Part shown: positions 15,455-23,577 of the stretch, in pieces | Layout of the letters: each line of letters begins with the position of its first letter | How positions within the stretch are numbered: position 1 is the stretch's first letter | Assembly: GCA_902799245.1 (NCBI GenBank) | Contig: CADBZY010000021.1 | Location: forward strand, 1 to 59,129 | Reading direction: 5' to 3' | DNA from: an uncultured Ruminococcus sp. | Lineage (GTDB): Bacteria > Bacillota > Clostridia > Oscillospirales > Acutalibacteraceae | Length of the DNA stretch: 59,129 nucleotides | Translations under genes and position numbers: made by a program | The notes under the pieces: model-generated | The model's input: only the letters and a program-made list of their open reading frames with translations | Database searches by the model: none | Told to the model about the DNA's origin: nothing

Positions 15455-17051
15455 TGATATTGAACGCCTGCCGGAGAAACAGCGTCTGAACCGAATTATC
15501 GCTACCGGAGAGGATGCTGTATATTTGTTCAGCTTTATTATCTATGTAATCTTTTTTTATGGTTATTTTTCGAGGATAATTTTTTGGGACATTATCAATT
15601 TCTTCCCATGTCAATTTATCTATATAAGGGTATTTTATTTTTATATCATTGAATAAGAGAGGAAATAGAACATAGTCTATTGAAGAAAATCTCCAAGACT
15701 TATCCATTCCCTGCTGAAAAATCAATGTCCAAAAGTCACAGTGTCCTCGAAGATTCAGAAGTGTAGGAAGTGTAATAGAACCGTTAATTTTCTTCAGGGG
15801 TTTATTTGCAATATCAGAAAAAGCGCTATTAAATTCTTCTGGCGAATCAGTTATTGGAGTATCAAGCCAATAGTCTTTTTCATAATCCAATCGATCGGGC
15901 TTAAAGTCTTTTTTTTCATCGTCCTTCTCGTTTTGACCTTCATCAAAGTAAGACCTCAATGTAATGCAGAATATCAGTGCAAATTCTTCGGCAGTCATCG
16001 TATTATTTTCGAATTTGTTGTGAGCAGACCAATTTCTGAAAGTTCTGGATACGCTGTGAAATTTGGTAATGCTTGTAATTTTTTGCTTATCGTCTTTTGT
16101 TTTATCAAGATTAGCCTTATTTTCGTGAAATCCGCAAATCGACTTTGCCGCCTGATAATACACCTTTTCAGGCTTGTCCGGTCGGAGAACCGAAAACAGC
16201 ATTTCTACGTGTTCCAGCAAATCCAAAAATTCGGAAACGCTTACAGCCGAATCTTTTTTCAAACGGTAGACATCATTAAAGGGAATATATTCATCGGTAT
16301 TATCTTTATATTTTGATTTTAACTCATTCAGCCACTCGCGCCAGTAGGAACAGGCATGGAACACCAGACGGCGGACCCTGTAATATTCGTTGGCTTTTTT
16401 TTCGTCTTCTTTATCAGAGAAAAAAAGTTTATCTATATCGAGTTTGACTGCTTCATCAATTGATTCTTCCTCATCATCCTCATTATCATCTTCATAATCA
16501 GAAGAATTATTGGGTTTGATGAAGATATTATTTAGCTGCAAGGCGTGAAATTCACTCTGAATGTGGTCTTTAATTTTTTCTTTGCTGTCTCCATTTCCAG
16601 AAAAAATGACCATTCGTTCTGAAGGGTATCCTTTTGATAAGAGTAAAAGATATAGATATATTCCGTGATATTTGTATGCTTTGTTGTCATCAGATGACTG
16701 TATTAGTCTGGTAATATCGATATTGTACTTGGAATAATCGCTAAAAAGTTTATCATATTTATCTTGTTCGATACTGCGAGAAAACTCAATATTGTCAAAC
16801 CATTTGTTCAGTTTAAGATCAAACACGATTAAATTATATTTATTTGAATGATTTATTATCTCAGTACTTGCGTTAAAAAATGTAGTTAATAAATTTGTAT
16901 ATTCTGTAGATGAAGAAAAACACCCTTTTATAAAATCGATTTTTTCATCTTCACTTTTTTCTCCGTCATGATTAGTCCCTTTTTTACGCGCTTTGAGATT
17001 TGAATCATCCATATCATCTATAAACAAAATGTCAGAAAATCTTGTTATCAT
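15429..17051 (-). CDS. Phosphoreceiver (REC)-HEPN protein, candidate two-component effector
   Basis: A 540-residue soluble protein. Residues 1-180 follow a receiver-domain plan: acidic pair in LFIDD (D12, D13), a phosphoacceptor-like D78 in LIVFDLKL, S151 in MVIFSGNG, and K179-P180 in NIFIKP; a long insert separates the early strands. An acidic linker (DYEDDNEDDEEESIDE) follows. The C-terminal region is helical and contains RTFRNWSAHNKF, an R-x4-H motif (R339, H344) typical of HEPN ribonucleases. Inference: phosphorylation of the receiver gates an RNase. The gene overlaps the kinase-like gene by 20 bases. It is strongly AT-rich compared with the radical SAM operon next to it. The HEPN assignment rests on one motif and needs a structural check. 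Confidence 0.65.
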   Translation of the reverse strand: MITRFSDILFIDDMDDSNLKARKKGTNHDGEKSEDEKIDFIKGCFSSSTEYTNLLTTFFNASTEIINHSNKYNLIVFDLKLNKWFDNIEFSRSIEQDKYDKLFSDYSKYNIDITRLIQSSDDNKAYKYHGIYLYLLLLSKGYPSERMVIFSGNGDSKEKIKDHIQSEFHALQLNNIFIKPNNSSDYEDDNEDDEEESIDEAVKLDIDKLFFSDKEDEKKANEYYRVRRLVFHACSYWREWLNELKSKYKDNTDEYIPFNDVYRLKKDSAVSVSEFLDLLEHVEMLFSVLRPDKPEKVYYQAAKSICGFHENKANLDKTKDDKQKITSITKFHSVSRTFRNWSAHNKFENNTMTAEEFALIFCITLRSYFDEGQNEKDDEKKDFKPDRLDYEKDYWLDTPITDSPEEFNSAFSDIANKPLKKINGSITLPTLLNLRGHCDFWTLIFQQGMDKSWRFSSIDYVLFPLLFNDIKIKYPYIDKLTWEEIDNVPKNYPRKITIKKDYIDNKAEQIYSILSGSDNSVQTLFLRQAFNIIRKHYHGK

Positions 17052-18927
17052 TATTCTCGTCCTTTACAAATAATTTTTTACAAATTTTTATTTCAATGCT
17101 GAATAATCCATCTGGTCTAGATTGTTTTACTATAGAATTCTCATTGATACCGCAAGCTGAATTAAGAAAATTAAAGAAACTATTCTGAGATTGAAGTCCA
17201 ATTTTGTTTTGAATTATTCTTTTTGTATTGTTATCAATATTAGTCGATAACCGATTCGAGGTCTTTATTATATACACATCTCCTGATTCTGAAAAATCAA
17301 GACGAACAGTTTTATCCTTGTCAGCATATTTAAAATCGTTCATAATAAGGTCATTCATCAAATCCGTGAGTAAAATTTCCATTCCTCTGTCTCTATGAAA
17401 ATATAGCTTTTTCCAAGAATCAGAAATTGTAACATCTAAAGAGAAAATGTTCTTACTTAGCCATGAGATAGCGTCTGATTTTTCACTAAACAACACTTCT
17501 TCTTCGAATTTATCTCCTAAATCATCGATATTGTAGTCTTTTAGGCAATAGTTGCGTATCATTTCCGGTTCAGAACTGTCATCATACATTATAGTCGTAA
17601 TACATCTAACGATGGATTTATTGACAATATCCATAATACCGTTACAACCATTTGATAAATCACTCATGGATTTATGAATAATTGACAGCAACCTTTCCTG
17701 TTCATTTTGATATCGGAGACGAAGCATTTCTACTTCTTTTATAATATCTTTTTTGACTCCGTATTCTAATAGAACTGTTCGTCCCCATCCTTTCAGTTCT
17801 TCATCATCCATTGCCATAAGTGCCTTGGCAACATTGAAGAGTGAAGTTGCGCGCATATTTTTGAACCTATGAGAAAAATCGCTGAGCATTTCCTCCTTAT
17901 CTTCCATAGCTTTTCTCTTGTCTTCCGTAGCTTTAACGAGTTGTATATCTTTATAAATTGCGCGAGTAGAAAAAGCAGTTTCCGCTGGAATATGCATTGC
18001 TAAATTTTTCTTTAAAGGAGACTTTTTCCTGTCTATAAAACCGCTATACCAAGCGGGATGCTCGTGTGAGGTTTTTTTCAGCGTGTCCAATTTATCAAAA
18101 AAATCATAAAAATATGCGCTTGTTATCCGCTGTTCATTTTCATGACTTTCGGTCATATTTACGAAATGCTTGCATAGGGTTGGAATATCAATTTTATCAT
18201 CTTCCTTAAAGCCTAATCTGCTTCTGACAGTCTCATAAACACTAAGCATGGCATTGGTTATCAATTCCCTTTCTGATGCAAATAAGCAAAAAGGCAATAA
18301 CCGTCTGTATGATGCCTCGTTGATAGAACTATCCCGGTTTTGAGCATATAAATTCATGTCTAATGCGTAGTCTCTGGTGTCGTCATTTATGTGATTATTT
18401 ATTATTTTCAGAATCTTAATCTTTTCGTTATCGTTTTCTGCATCATAAGAGCAAGCAAAAAGGCAGAATAAAAACAATCCAAGGACAGAGTAATTCCATT
18501 GTGCATATAATTCGATGAGTTCATCTAAAAACTCATCGTTTGCATAATCATTATACACAATCACATAACAGATACCTTCCAGCAATTCTCTGAAATCGTC
18601 ACATTCCTCAAAATACTCAGGAAAAACCCTTTCCGACATAGATGCAACAATCGACTTCAAGGCATCATAATAAGTCCAGTCGTCCCTTTCAACCAGATCA
18701 TATCGGATGACGCAGGTGCAAAAAGCCGCAAAAGCCGTTACAAAATCATCTGTATCATCAGTTTCTTCCAGATAGTTCACAGCGACCTGCTCAAGTTCAT
18801 TGCGAAAAGGAATCAGGTATTCTATTTTTGGTTTTATTTCACTCTCTTCCCACCAATCTTGGTGCTCCTTGTACCTGTCGATTACCTCATAAAACTTTTC
18901 GGTTATTTCTTTGATTGTGACTGTCAT
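17032..18927 (-). CDS. Soluble histidine-kinase-like (DHp-GHKL) protein partnered with REC-HEPN
   Basis: A 631-residue protein; the ATG at 18927 is chosen because it follows GGAGGG, unlike the upstream in-frame start. About 340 acidic, helical residues of unknown fold precede LSDFSHRFKNM, a DHp-like segment with H353 in the usual phospho-histidine setting. A C-terminal GHKL-like ATPase follows, with an N-box LMNDLIMNDFKYA near 520-530. The G1 box expected as DxGxG is not evident (VYIIKTSNRLS instead), so ATP binding may be weak or atypical. There are no membrane helices, so any signal sensed is cytoplasmic. It is the first gene of a two-gene operon and probably the sensor that phosphorylates or holds back the REC-HEPN protein. 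Confidence 0.65.
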   Translation of the reverse strand: MTVTIKEITEKFYEVIDRYKEHQDWWEESEIKPKIEYLIPFRNELEQVAVNYLEETDDTDDFVTAFAAFCTCVIRYDLVERDDWTYYDALKSIVASMSERVFPEYFEECDDFRELLEGICYVIVYNDYANDEFLDELIELYAQWNYSVLGLFLFCLFACSYDAENDNEKIKILKIINNHINDDTRDYALDMNLYAQNRDSSINEASYRRLLPFCLFASERELITNAMLSVYETVRSRLGFKEDDKIDIPTLCKHFVNMTESHENEQRITSAYFYDFFDKLDTLKKTSHEHPAWYSGFIDRKKSPLKKNLAMHIPAETAFSTRAIYKDIQLVKATEDKRKAMEDKEEMLSDFSHRFKNMRATSLFNVAKALMAMDDEELKGWGRTVLLEYGVKKDIIKEVEMLRLRYQNEQERLLSIIHKSMSDLSNGCNGIMDIVNKSIVRCITTIMYDDSSEPEMIRNYCLKDYNIDDLGDKFEEEVLFSEKSDAISWLSKNIFSLDVTISDSWKKLYFHRDRGMEILLTDLMNDLIMNDFKYADKDKTVRLDFSESGDVYIIKTSNRLSTNIDNNTKRIIQNKIGLQSQNSFFNFLNSACGINENSIVKQSRPDGLFSIEIKICKKLFVKDENNDNKIF

Positions 18928-18947
18928 AATAAATCCCTCCGAATACA

Positions 18948-18976
18948 ATAATAACATAATATTATCAGAATTACAA
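18948..18976 (-). promoter_or_regulatory. Putative promoter of the kinase/REC-HEPN operon
   Basis: On the minus strand, TTGTAA (18971-18976) and TATTAT (18948-18953) are 17 bases apart, about 20 bases upstream of the preferred start codon. It diverges from the WYL gene promoter within a 254-base intergenic region. Confidence 0.5.
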
Positions 18977-19130
18977 CATTTTTTATGCTCATTTTATATT
19001 TTCTTTAGTTCCTTCCTATAATCATCTTATCACAGCATTATCATTCTGTCATTATTTTATTTAGGAGAGTATTGTGTACTTTACTAATAAGATAAAATAC
19101 GGAATTATTAGATTCTTTTGCATTTATATA

Positions 19131-19159
19131 TTGAATTATTGTACTTATAAGAGTATAAT
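19131..19159 (+). promoter_or_regulatory. Promoter of the WYL regulator with overlapping near-palindrome
   Basis: TTGAAT (19131-19136), 17 bases, TATAAT (19154-19159). Bases 19139-19159 form a near-palindrome overlapping the -10 and match 11498-11518 in 18 of 21 positions. The placement would suit autorepression by the WYL protein. Confidence 0.6.
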
Positions 19160-19181
19160 ACAAGCGAAAGGACGTGACATT

Positions 19182-20324
19182 ATGAGTAATGCAGATGCAT
19201 TGATAGGAACAGGTTTGCGCGTAAGTCTTTCCATAGCAGAAAACGCTGTTATTCAGGAAGATATGAAGACATTTAGAAACAATAACACAAAGCGAAATAA
19301 CGATTTCAGATTTGGAGACAGCGTATTTCTTCATCGTGCTTTTCTGTCAATTCTCAGTGAAAAATATGAAACTCCGCCCAAATGGGAGGATATTCAAAAG
19401 GAAGAAAAAACCGCTTCACAAAGCAACGGCGAGCGCAAGAGAAACAATACCAAGGGAATAAAAATATCGGTGAATCAAGGAATTACCGAAATTCTTGAAA
19501 GAGTCATGCCGGATGAACAAAAAGACGCAGCCTCCAAATCGTTTGGCGAGCTTTCTGCGGCTTACTATTCATACATGATCAAGAAGTACATCCATTTGCC
19601 GCAGGAGGAAAGGGAACGGGTCTTTTACCGCGAAGTATTCGATGATCTGAATGACTGCATTTCTCTGAAAGAGATCATCAAAATTCGAAGAATATATTCA
19701 CAAGGAGCTTTAGACCGTAATCATGATGGAGAGGAGGAAATAACCGATACCGACAGCGTTGTGACCATGCTGCCCTATAAGATTGTATATTCAAAAGACA
19801 GCGGGCATTTTTACATTGCGGGTTTCAAATTAATGTTAGGCAACGACGGTCTTTTTGACTGTCTTGGTTTATATTCTATCCCGATTTATAAGATTCTGCC
19901 ATATAACCCTGACAGAAATTTCTACAGAGTCAAAAGAGCTGCCGTCAATTCCAGATCATCAAACATACGAGATTATGACACAATAATACAAAAGATGGAA
20001 TACAGGCTTAATTCTGACGGGATACTGTACATCAGTGACCCAATAAACAAGGTCAAGGTCAGACTGACAGAAAAAGGTATCGAGATGATGTTAGGACGGG
20101 ACAAATACCGACCTTACAATATCGAGCCGGATGTCTATGACAAACATATTATCTCATTTGACGCAACCAGATTTCAGACATTTCAGTTCTTTTTCAAATT
20201 CGGTGCAGATGCCGAGGTACTGGAACCAGAGGAATACAGAGAGTTCTTCCGTGGAGAATATTTTAAAGCTTTAAATGTGTATCGAGCAACAACTGGTTCT
20301 ACCCATCACACAGAGAATACATGA
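19182..20324 (+). CDS. WYL-domain regulator, divergent from the kinase/REC-HEPN operon
   Basis: A 380-residue soluble protein; the ATG at 19182 follows GAAAGGA. Its middle (MLPYKIVYSKDSGHFYIAGFKL, about residues 190-210) matches the start of a WYL domain, and the C-terminus (TFQFFFKFGADAEVLEPEEYREFF...) resembles the WYL C-terminal extension of PafC-like regulators. The N-terminal half contains GIKISVNQGITEILE, which could form a ribbon-helix-helix unit. That arrangement recalls the WYL1 proteins known beside Cas13d in ruminococci, but no cas genes or CRISPR array are present here. WYL proteins usually bind a nucleic-acid ligand and control defence genes. It is divergent from the kinase operon and probably autoregulated. 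Confidence 0.7.
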   Translation: MSNADALIGTGLRVSLSIAENAVIQEDMKTFRNNNTKRNNDFRFGDSVFLHRAFLSILSEKYETPPKWEDIQKEEKTASQSNGERKRNNTKGIKISVNQGITEILERVMPDEQKDAASKSFGELSAAYYSYMIKKYIHLPQEERERVFYREVFDDLNDCISLKEIIKIRRIYSQGALDRNHDGEEEITDTDSVVTMLPYKIVYSKDSGHFYIAGFKLMLGNDGLFDCLGLYSIPIYKILPYNPDRNFYRVKRAAVNSRSSNIRDYDTIIQKMEYRLNSDGILYISDPINKVKVRLTEKGIEMMLGRDKYRPYNIEPDVYDKHIISFDATRFQTFQFFFKFGADAEVLEPEEYREFFRGEYFKALNVYRATTGSTHHTENT

Positions 20325-20493
20325 GTTATCCGAAAATTCATTTTTCCATAAGTATGATTATCAAACGAGTGGTATCATGCTATTTGATCTATCCTTAAAG
20401 AATCTGATATGTAATCGGGATTATACCATCAATCAAAATAACTATAAGTGAGATAAATTGACAACTTTCATTGATAACAAAGGAGATACAAAA

Positions 20494-21261
20494 ATGAGCG
20501 AAAACAATTTCACATATAAGTTGCCCGATAATCTTCAACAGGGCATTATTAGATTTTTAGACCTCAACGGGTGTAAAGAGCTTGCAAGTCTTCTTCAAAA
20601 ATGTACGCTCTACTATGAAGAATTAGGTTATGCTTATTATGCAGGTATGCGTGGGGATAACTGGAATAAAAGGGCTCTCGATTTTACTGTTGAAGGAACT
20701 GAAGACAATATTGACAAAATTAAATCATTTCAAAAAAAGATCGCTGAAATGATTCAGAAATATATTAAACCCTCGGTAAGCGGGTATCTCGTAAGAAATA
20801 TTGAGTTTATTATTTGTGAGCCTGAATTAAGCGCAGATTTTTCTCTCCCAGAAAAGTCCGGTGATGATTTTACAACTCTTTATCGAGACATACATGATGC
20901 ATTAGCAAAAGAAGAACCCGTTTTAGTTTTAGATCGCTTGCATACATTTTCAATGAAATACTTCCGAGAAGTATGCCAAAGGCATGGTATTGAAGTATCA
21001 TCGCCAGATGGACAGCTTCATCCGCTTCATAGCCTTGTAGGAAATCTTGCAAAATACTATGAGCAGAATAATTTGTTCGAAACAGATTTCTCAAAAAAGG
21101 CTATGAAAATGAGTATTTCGTTGTTTGATAGCTATAATTCCATCCGTAACGATAAGAGTTTCGCTCACGATAACGATTTGTTAGATAAAAGAGAAGCTGT
21201 CTATGTTGTAAAAATTCTTGCAGATACTATTGGTTTTATCGAGGAGATAGAGAATTCCTAA
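20494..21261 (+). CDS. Abortive-infection family protein (Abi_C/HEPN-like)
   Basis: A 255-residue soluble protein; the ATG at 20494 follows AAAGGAGAT. The C-terminal helix pair SYNSIRNDKSFAHDN (R218, N219, H225) followed by REAVYVVKILADTIGFIEEI is typical of the Abi_C domain, which belongs to the HEPN group with an R-N-x5-H type motif. The N-terminal half is helical and not recognised. Such proteins act as phage-triggered RNases or toxins that halt the cell; whether this one does is inferred. It follows the WYL gene after 169 bases on the same strand, in the same AT-rich module, and may share its regulation. Confidence 0.75.
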   Translation: MSENNFTYKLPDNLQQGIIRFLDLNGCKELASLLQKCTLYYEELGYAYYAGMRGDNWNKRALDFTVEGTEDNIDKIKSFQKKIAEMIQKYIKPSVSGYLVRNIEFIICEPELSADFSLPEKSGDDFTTLYRDIHDALAKEEPVLVLDRLHTFSMKYFREVCQRHGIEVSSPDGQLHPLHSLVGNLAKYYEQNNLFETDFSKKAMKMSISLFDSYNSIRNDKSFAHDNDLLDKREAVYVVKILADTIGFIEEIENS

Positions 21262-21817
21262 TGCACCCATATTGGAAAAAAATCTAAACCAATACAGCTA
21301 AATGAAAGATGGACAATTCTCAGTAATGTCTGCCTGATAATGACTCTTTCAAATACAAAAGTTTCAAAATTTTTTTCTCCCTAATTTTCTTGTGAATGTT
21401 GGGGAGAATTTTTTTGTGCAAATAGTAGAAAAGTTCACATCTATATTGAATCATCGTATTAGATGTGATATAATTTCACTTAGAAATAGAGAAAATTTTC
21501 AATGCTACAAATTCATCACTACAAAAAATAATATTACCCTGCCTAAAAAAAAACGACCTTTTTGGCGGGGTGAATATTTGCGTCAAAAAAGTACCTCTCC
21601 AAGCTCGTTTTTGGAGGGGTATTTTGTGTATTGGTCAGGATTATTTTACACGCTGTTAATACGCAGTCACTGTTACTCGTAAGACGGTGCTCCGCCTATA
21701 CGAAGCACCGTTTCATGATTTATCTTTTTATCCTCACAGCATAGGCTGTCGTTCGCCGCCTCAATGGTTTTGGATTTCATATTTCAAAAATCAAAAAAAT
21801 CATTGAGGTGCAATAAA
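21262..21817. other. Gene-free junction with several hairpins
   Basis: I find no convincing gene here. Three terminator-like hairpins are visible: 21375-21415 (TTCTCCC paired with GGGAGAA, then a run of T), 21592-21625 (TACCTCTCCAA with TTGGAGGGGTA, one mismatch, then TTTT) and 21684-21711 (ACGGTGCT with AGCACCGT). This is the seam between the AT-rich defence module and the integration module, and it may contain an old recombination point. Confidence 0.5.
21759..21810 (+). promoter_or_regulatory. Leader hairpin that could hide the ribosome-binding site of the sigma-like gene
   Basis: CCTCAATG (21759-21766) is complementary to CATTGAGG (21801-21808), and the second arm contains most of the GAGGTG ribosome-binding site of the gene starting at 21818. 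Pairing would block translation initiation until it is opened. Confidence 0.45.
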
Positions 21818-22288
21818 ATGAGCAATAACAGACCTTCGAGAAGAAAGTGCAAGGATAACCCCTATACATTGTCTGAGGAAAACGGACGCTATATTGTCGA
21901 ATTCAGAGATTCCCACAGCGAAGCAGTAACATTGGAGATCGAGGAACCGTTGTTTGACCTGCTCGATACGTTTGAATGTGAAGACTTGCGCTACCTGAAT
22001 CAGTATGACAGACACGAAGAACACTCCGAACTCACTGAGAGTACGCTGGAACGCAGAATGTGTAAGGTTGAAGAATCTCCCGATGATATTGTCATGCGGA
22101 AGCTGGAGTATGAATGCCTCCACGAAGCGGTGGAGCATCTGCCTGATACGCTCCGCAAGAGAGTGATTCTGTTTTACTTTGAGGGTTTCACCTATGAGCA
22201 GATTTCTGTCATGGAGGGTTGCAGCAACCAAGCCGTTCAAAAGTCCGTCCGTCAGGCATTGGAAAAACTGAAAGCCTATATGGAATAA
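21818..22288 (+). CDS. Sigma-70 region 4-like protein of the integrative element
   Basis: A 156-residue protein. The ATG at 21818 follows GAGGTG. The C-terminal part (LHEAVEHLPDTLRKRVILFYFEGFTYEQISVMEGCSNQAV..., about residues 100-150) is a clear sigma region 4 helix-turn-helix; no region 2 is visible. Such small sigma-like proteins are common near the integration modules of Tn916-like and other clostridial elements and probably control excision or transfer genes. The first 60 residues hold a strand-rich piece (YTLSEENGRYIVEFRDSHSE). Translation may be controlled by the leader hairpin described separately. Confidence 0.8.
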   Translation: MSNNRPSRRKCKDNPYTLSEENGRYIVEFRDSHSEAVTLEIEEPLFDLLDTFECEDLRYLNQYDRHEEHSELTESTLERRMCKVEESPDDIVMRKLEYECLHEAVEHLPDTLRKRVILFYFEGFTYEQISVMEGCSNQAVQKSVRQALEKLKAYME

Positions 22289-22375
22289 TCACAAAAAGCA
22301 GCTAAATTATTAACATTTTGTAAATAATGAAAAATTTAGGTTGTAATTTGGCGTTTGAGTGAGGAAACAAGTGAA

Positions 22376-22725
22376 GGGGTTAAGAAAAGCCCCGGACATG
22401 CTGTTGAAACAATGTGGCTGTCAACAGCGAACAGTACCTTGACAACAGAACATCACTCGTCAAATACTTCCCCCTTGCGGATCTGAGATAGAACAGCGTG
22501 TGAAGCGGTACGCCACGACCTGCCGAACGGCAGCGAGCGACAACCACCGACTCAAAATATCGGGCAGTACCCGATTCTTTTCGCGATAACCCGCAAGGTA
22601 GACAATGGTACTCCCGCGATGCGGTGCTGTGAGGAGCAGCAGGGTGAGATTCTAGAATGCAACAGCAATAACAATATCGCATGGGACAGTTGGGCGAAAT
22701 ATGAAATCCAAACAACTGTCCCATG
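22376..22725 (+). ncRNA. Possible structured RNA or long leader upstream of mazF
   Basis: The 474 bases from 22289 to 22762 hold no good gene but several hairpins in series: GGGG/CCCC at 22376-22393, GCTGTTGA/TCAACAGC at 22400-22428, CTGCC/GGCAG with a GAAC loop at 22520-22533, and a perfect 13-base stem CATGGGACAGTTG/CAACTGTCCCATG at 22680-22725 followed by TTTGTT. The last looks like a terminator or attenuator 37 bases before the MazF start. The stretch could be a small RNA, an attenuator leader, an antitoxin RNA or an origin of transfer; the sequence alone does not decide. Confidence 0.4.
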
Positions 22726-22762
22726 TTTGTTATTATCAAAGAAGAAACGGAGGAGGATGCAA

Positions 22763-23101
22763 GTGAACAAGGAGATACGACGCGGCGACCTCTATTATGC
22801 AGAGCTTGATCCGGTCGTCGGTTCGGAACAGGCAGGCACTCGTCCGGTTCTGGTCGTATCCAATGACATCGGCAACAGGTACAGCCCCGTCATAGTAGCG
22901 GTTCCCATTACAAGCCGTAGAATCGGCAAGAAATGGCTCCCCACTCATGTACGGGTAAGAATGCCTGAACTGCTCAAAAACGATTCTACCGCCCTTACAG
23001 AGCAAATCAGAACCATCGACAAGCTGCGGCTGAAAGAATACATCGGCAGTCTGCCGGATTGCCTTTTAGCTGTCTGTATATCATTAAATGTTATGCCATG
23101 A
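22763..23101 (+). CDS. MazF/PemK-family endoribonuclease toxin without an adjacent antitoxin
   Basis: A 112-residue protein. The GTG at 22763 is preferred because GGAGGAGG (22749-22756) sits six bases upstream; an ATG at 22757 would touch the ribosome-binding site. Family features are plain: RRGDLYYAELDPVVGSEQAGTRPVLVVSND at the start, then a VAVPITS strand and DQ-like pattern (TALTEQIRTIDKLRL), the usual MazF core. MazF cuts mRNA at short motifs and normally needs a MazE antitoxin, but no small antitoxin ORF is visible next to it. Lone MazF genes in this position are common in clostridial integrative elements. Confidence 0.85.
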   Translation: MNKEIRRGDLYYAELDPVVGSEQAGTRPVLVVSNDIGNRYSPVIVAVPITSRRIGKKWLPTHVRVRMPELLKNDSTALTEQIRTIDKLRLKEYIGSLPDCLLAVCISLNVMP

Positions 23102-23336
23102 TTTTGAGAAATATGTTGAAACGTATTTTTCGTTACATTCACCAAATCGGGCTTACTATTGCTTACATAGCAACATAATAAGATGTTATGAATGATTACA
23201 AGCCCAATATTGAATTGTCAAGTGTGCAAAAGTCTGTTTTCTTATCCATTTGTACATTTCACAAACAAAGCAGAAATGCTTACAATAACGCTTGGCAAAA
23301 CCCAATAAGCCAACAAAACATCAGGAGGTATTCATC

Positions 23337-23549
23337 ATGAGTAAAGAAGCAAAGAAAATTGAGGCACCGCGTTTTGAGAACTATCCCGATATCGTCACCG
23401 TGAAGCAGCTCAAGGAAATGCTGGGAGTCGGCAACAATCAGGCACTCAATCTGATTCATGACAACAAGATCAAGCATTTCAGAATCGGCAGAATCATTAA
23501 AATCCCCAAGACAAGCGTGATTGACTTCATTTCGAGCCAGATCAATTAG
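23337..23549 (+). CDS. xis: Excisionase-like helix-turn-helix protein
   Basis: A 70-residue protein; the ATG at 23337 follows AGGAGG at 23323-23328. The motif YPDIVTVKQLKEMLGVGNNQALNLI followed by FRIGRIIKIPKTSVIDF is the standard excisionase/MerR-like winged helix found just upstream of tyrosine recombinases. It probably binds arm sites at the attachment site and directs excision. The gene ends 28 bases before the integrase start, in the same direction. Confidence 0.85.
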   Translation: MSKEAKKIEAPRFENYPDIVTVKQLKEMLGVGNNQALNLIHDNKIKHFRIGRIIKIPKTSVIDFISSQIN

Positions 23550-23577
23550 TTTCACCTGTCAGTTGGAGGCATAGCAA

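Noticed and set aside
15429-18927. Assignment of the kinase/REC-HEPN pair to the known Detocs system
   Set aside because: The nucleosidase-type effector and the third, buffer-like receiver gene of Detocs are not present, and the sensor is not recognisably DtcA.
19182-20324. The WYL gene as part of a Cas13d CRISPR system
   Set aside because: No Cas13 gene, no cas1/cas2 and no repeat-spacer array occurs in the window.
21392-21682. A 96-residue open frame between the Abi_C and sigma-like genes
   Set aside because: It runs through two terminator-shaped hairpins, has no good ribosome-binding site and shows no domain-like pattern.
22757-22765. ATG at 22757 as the MazF start
   Set aside because: It touches the GGAGGAGG ribosome-binding site, while GTG at 22763 has normal spacing; the difference is two residues.
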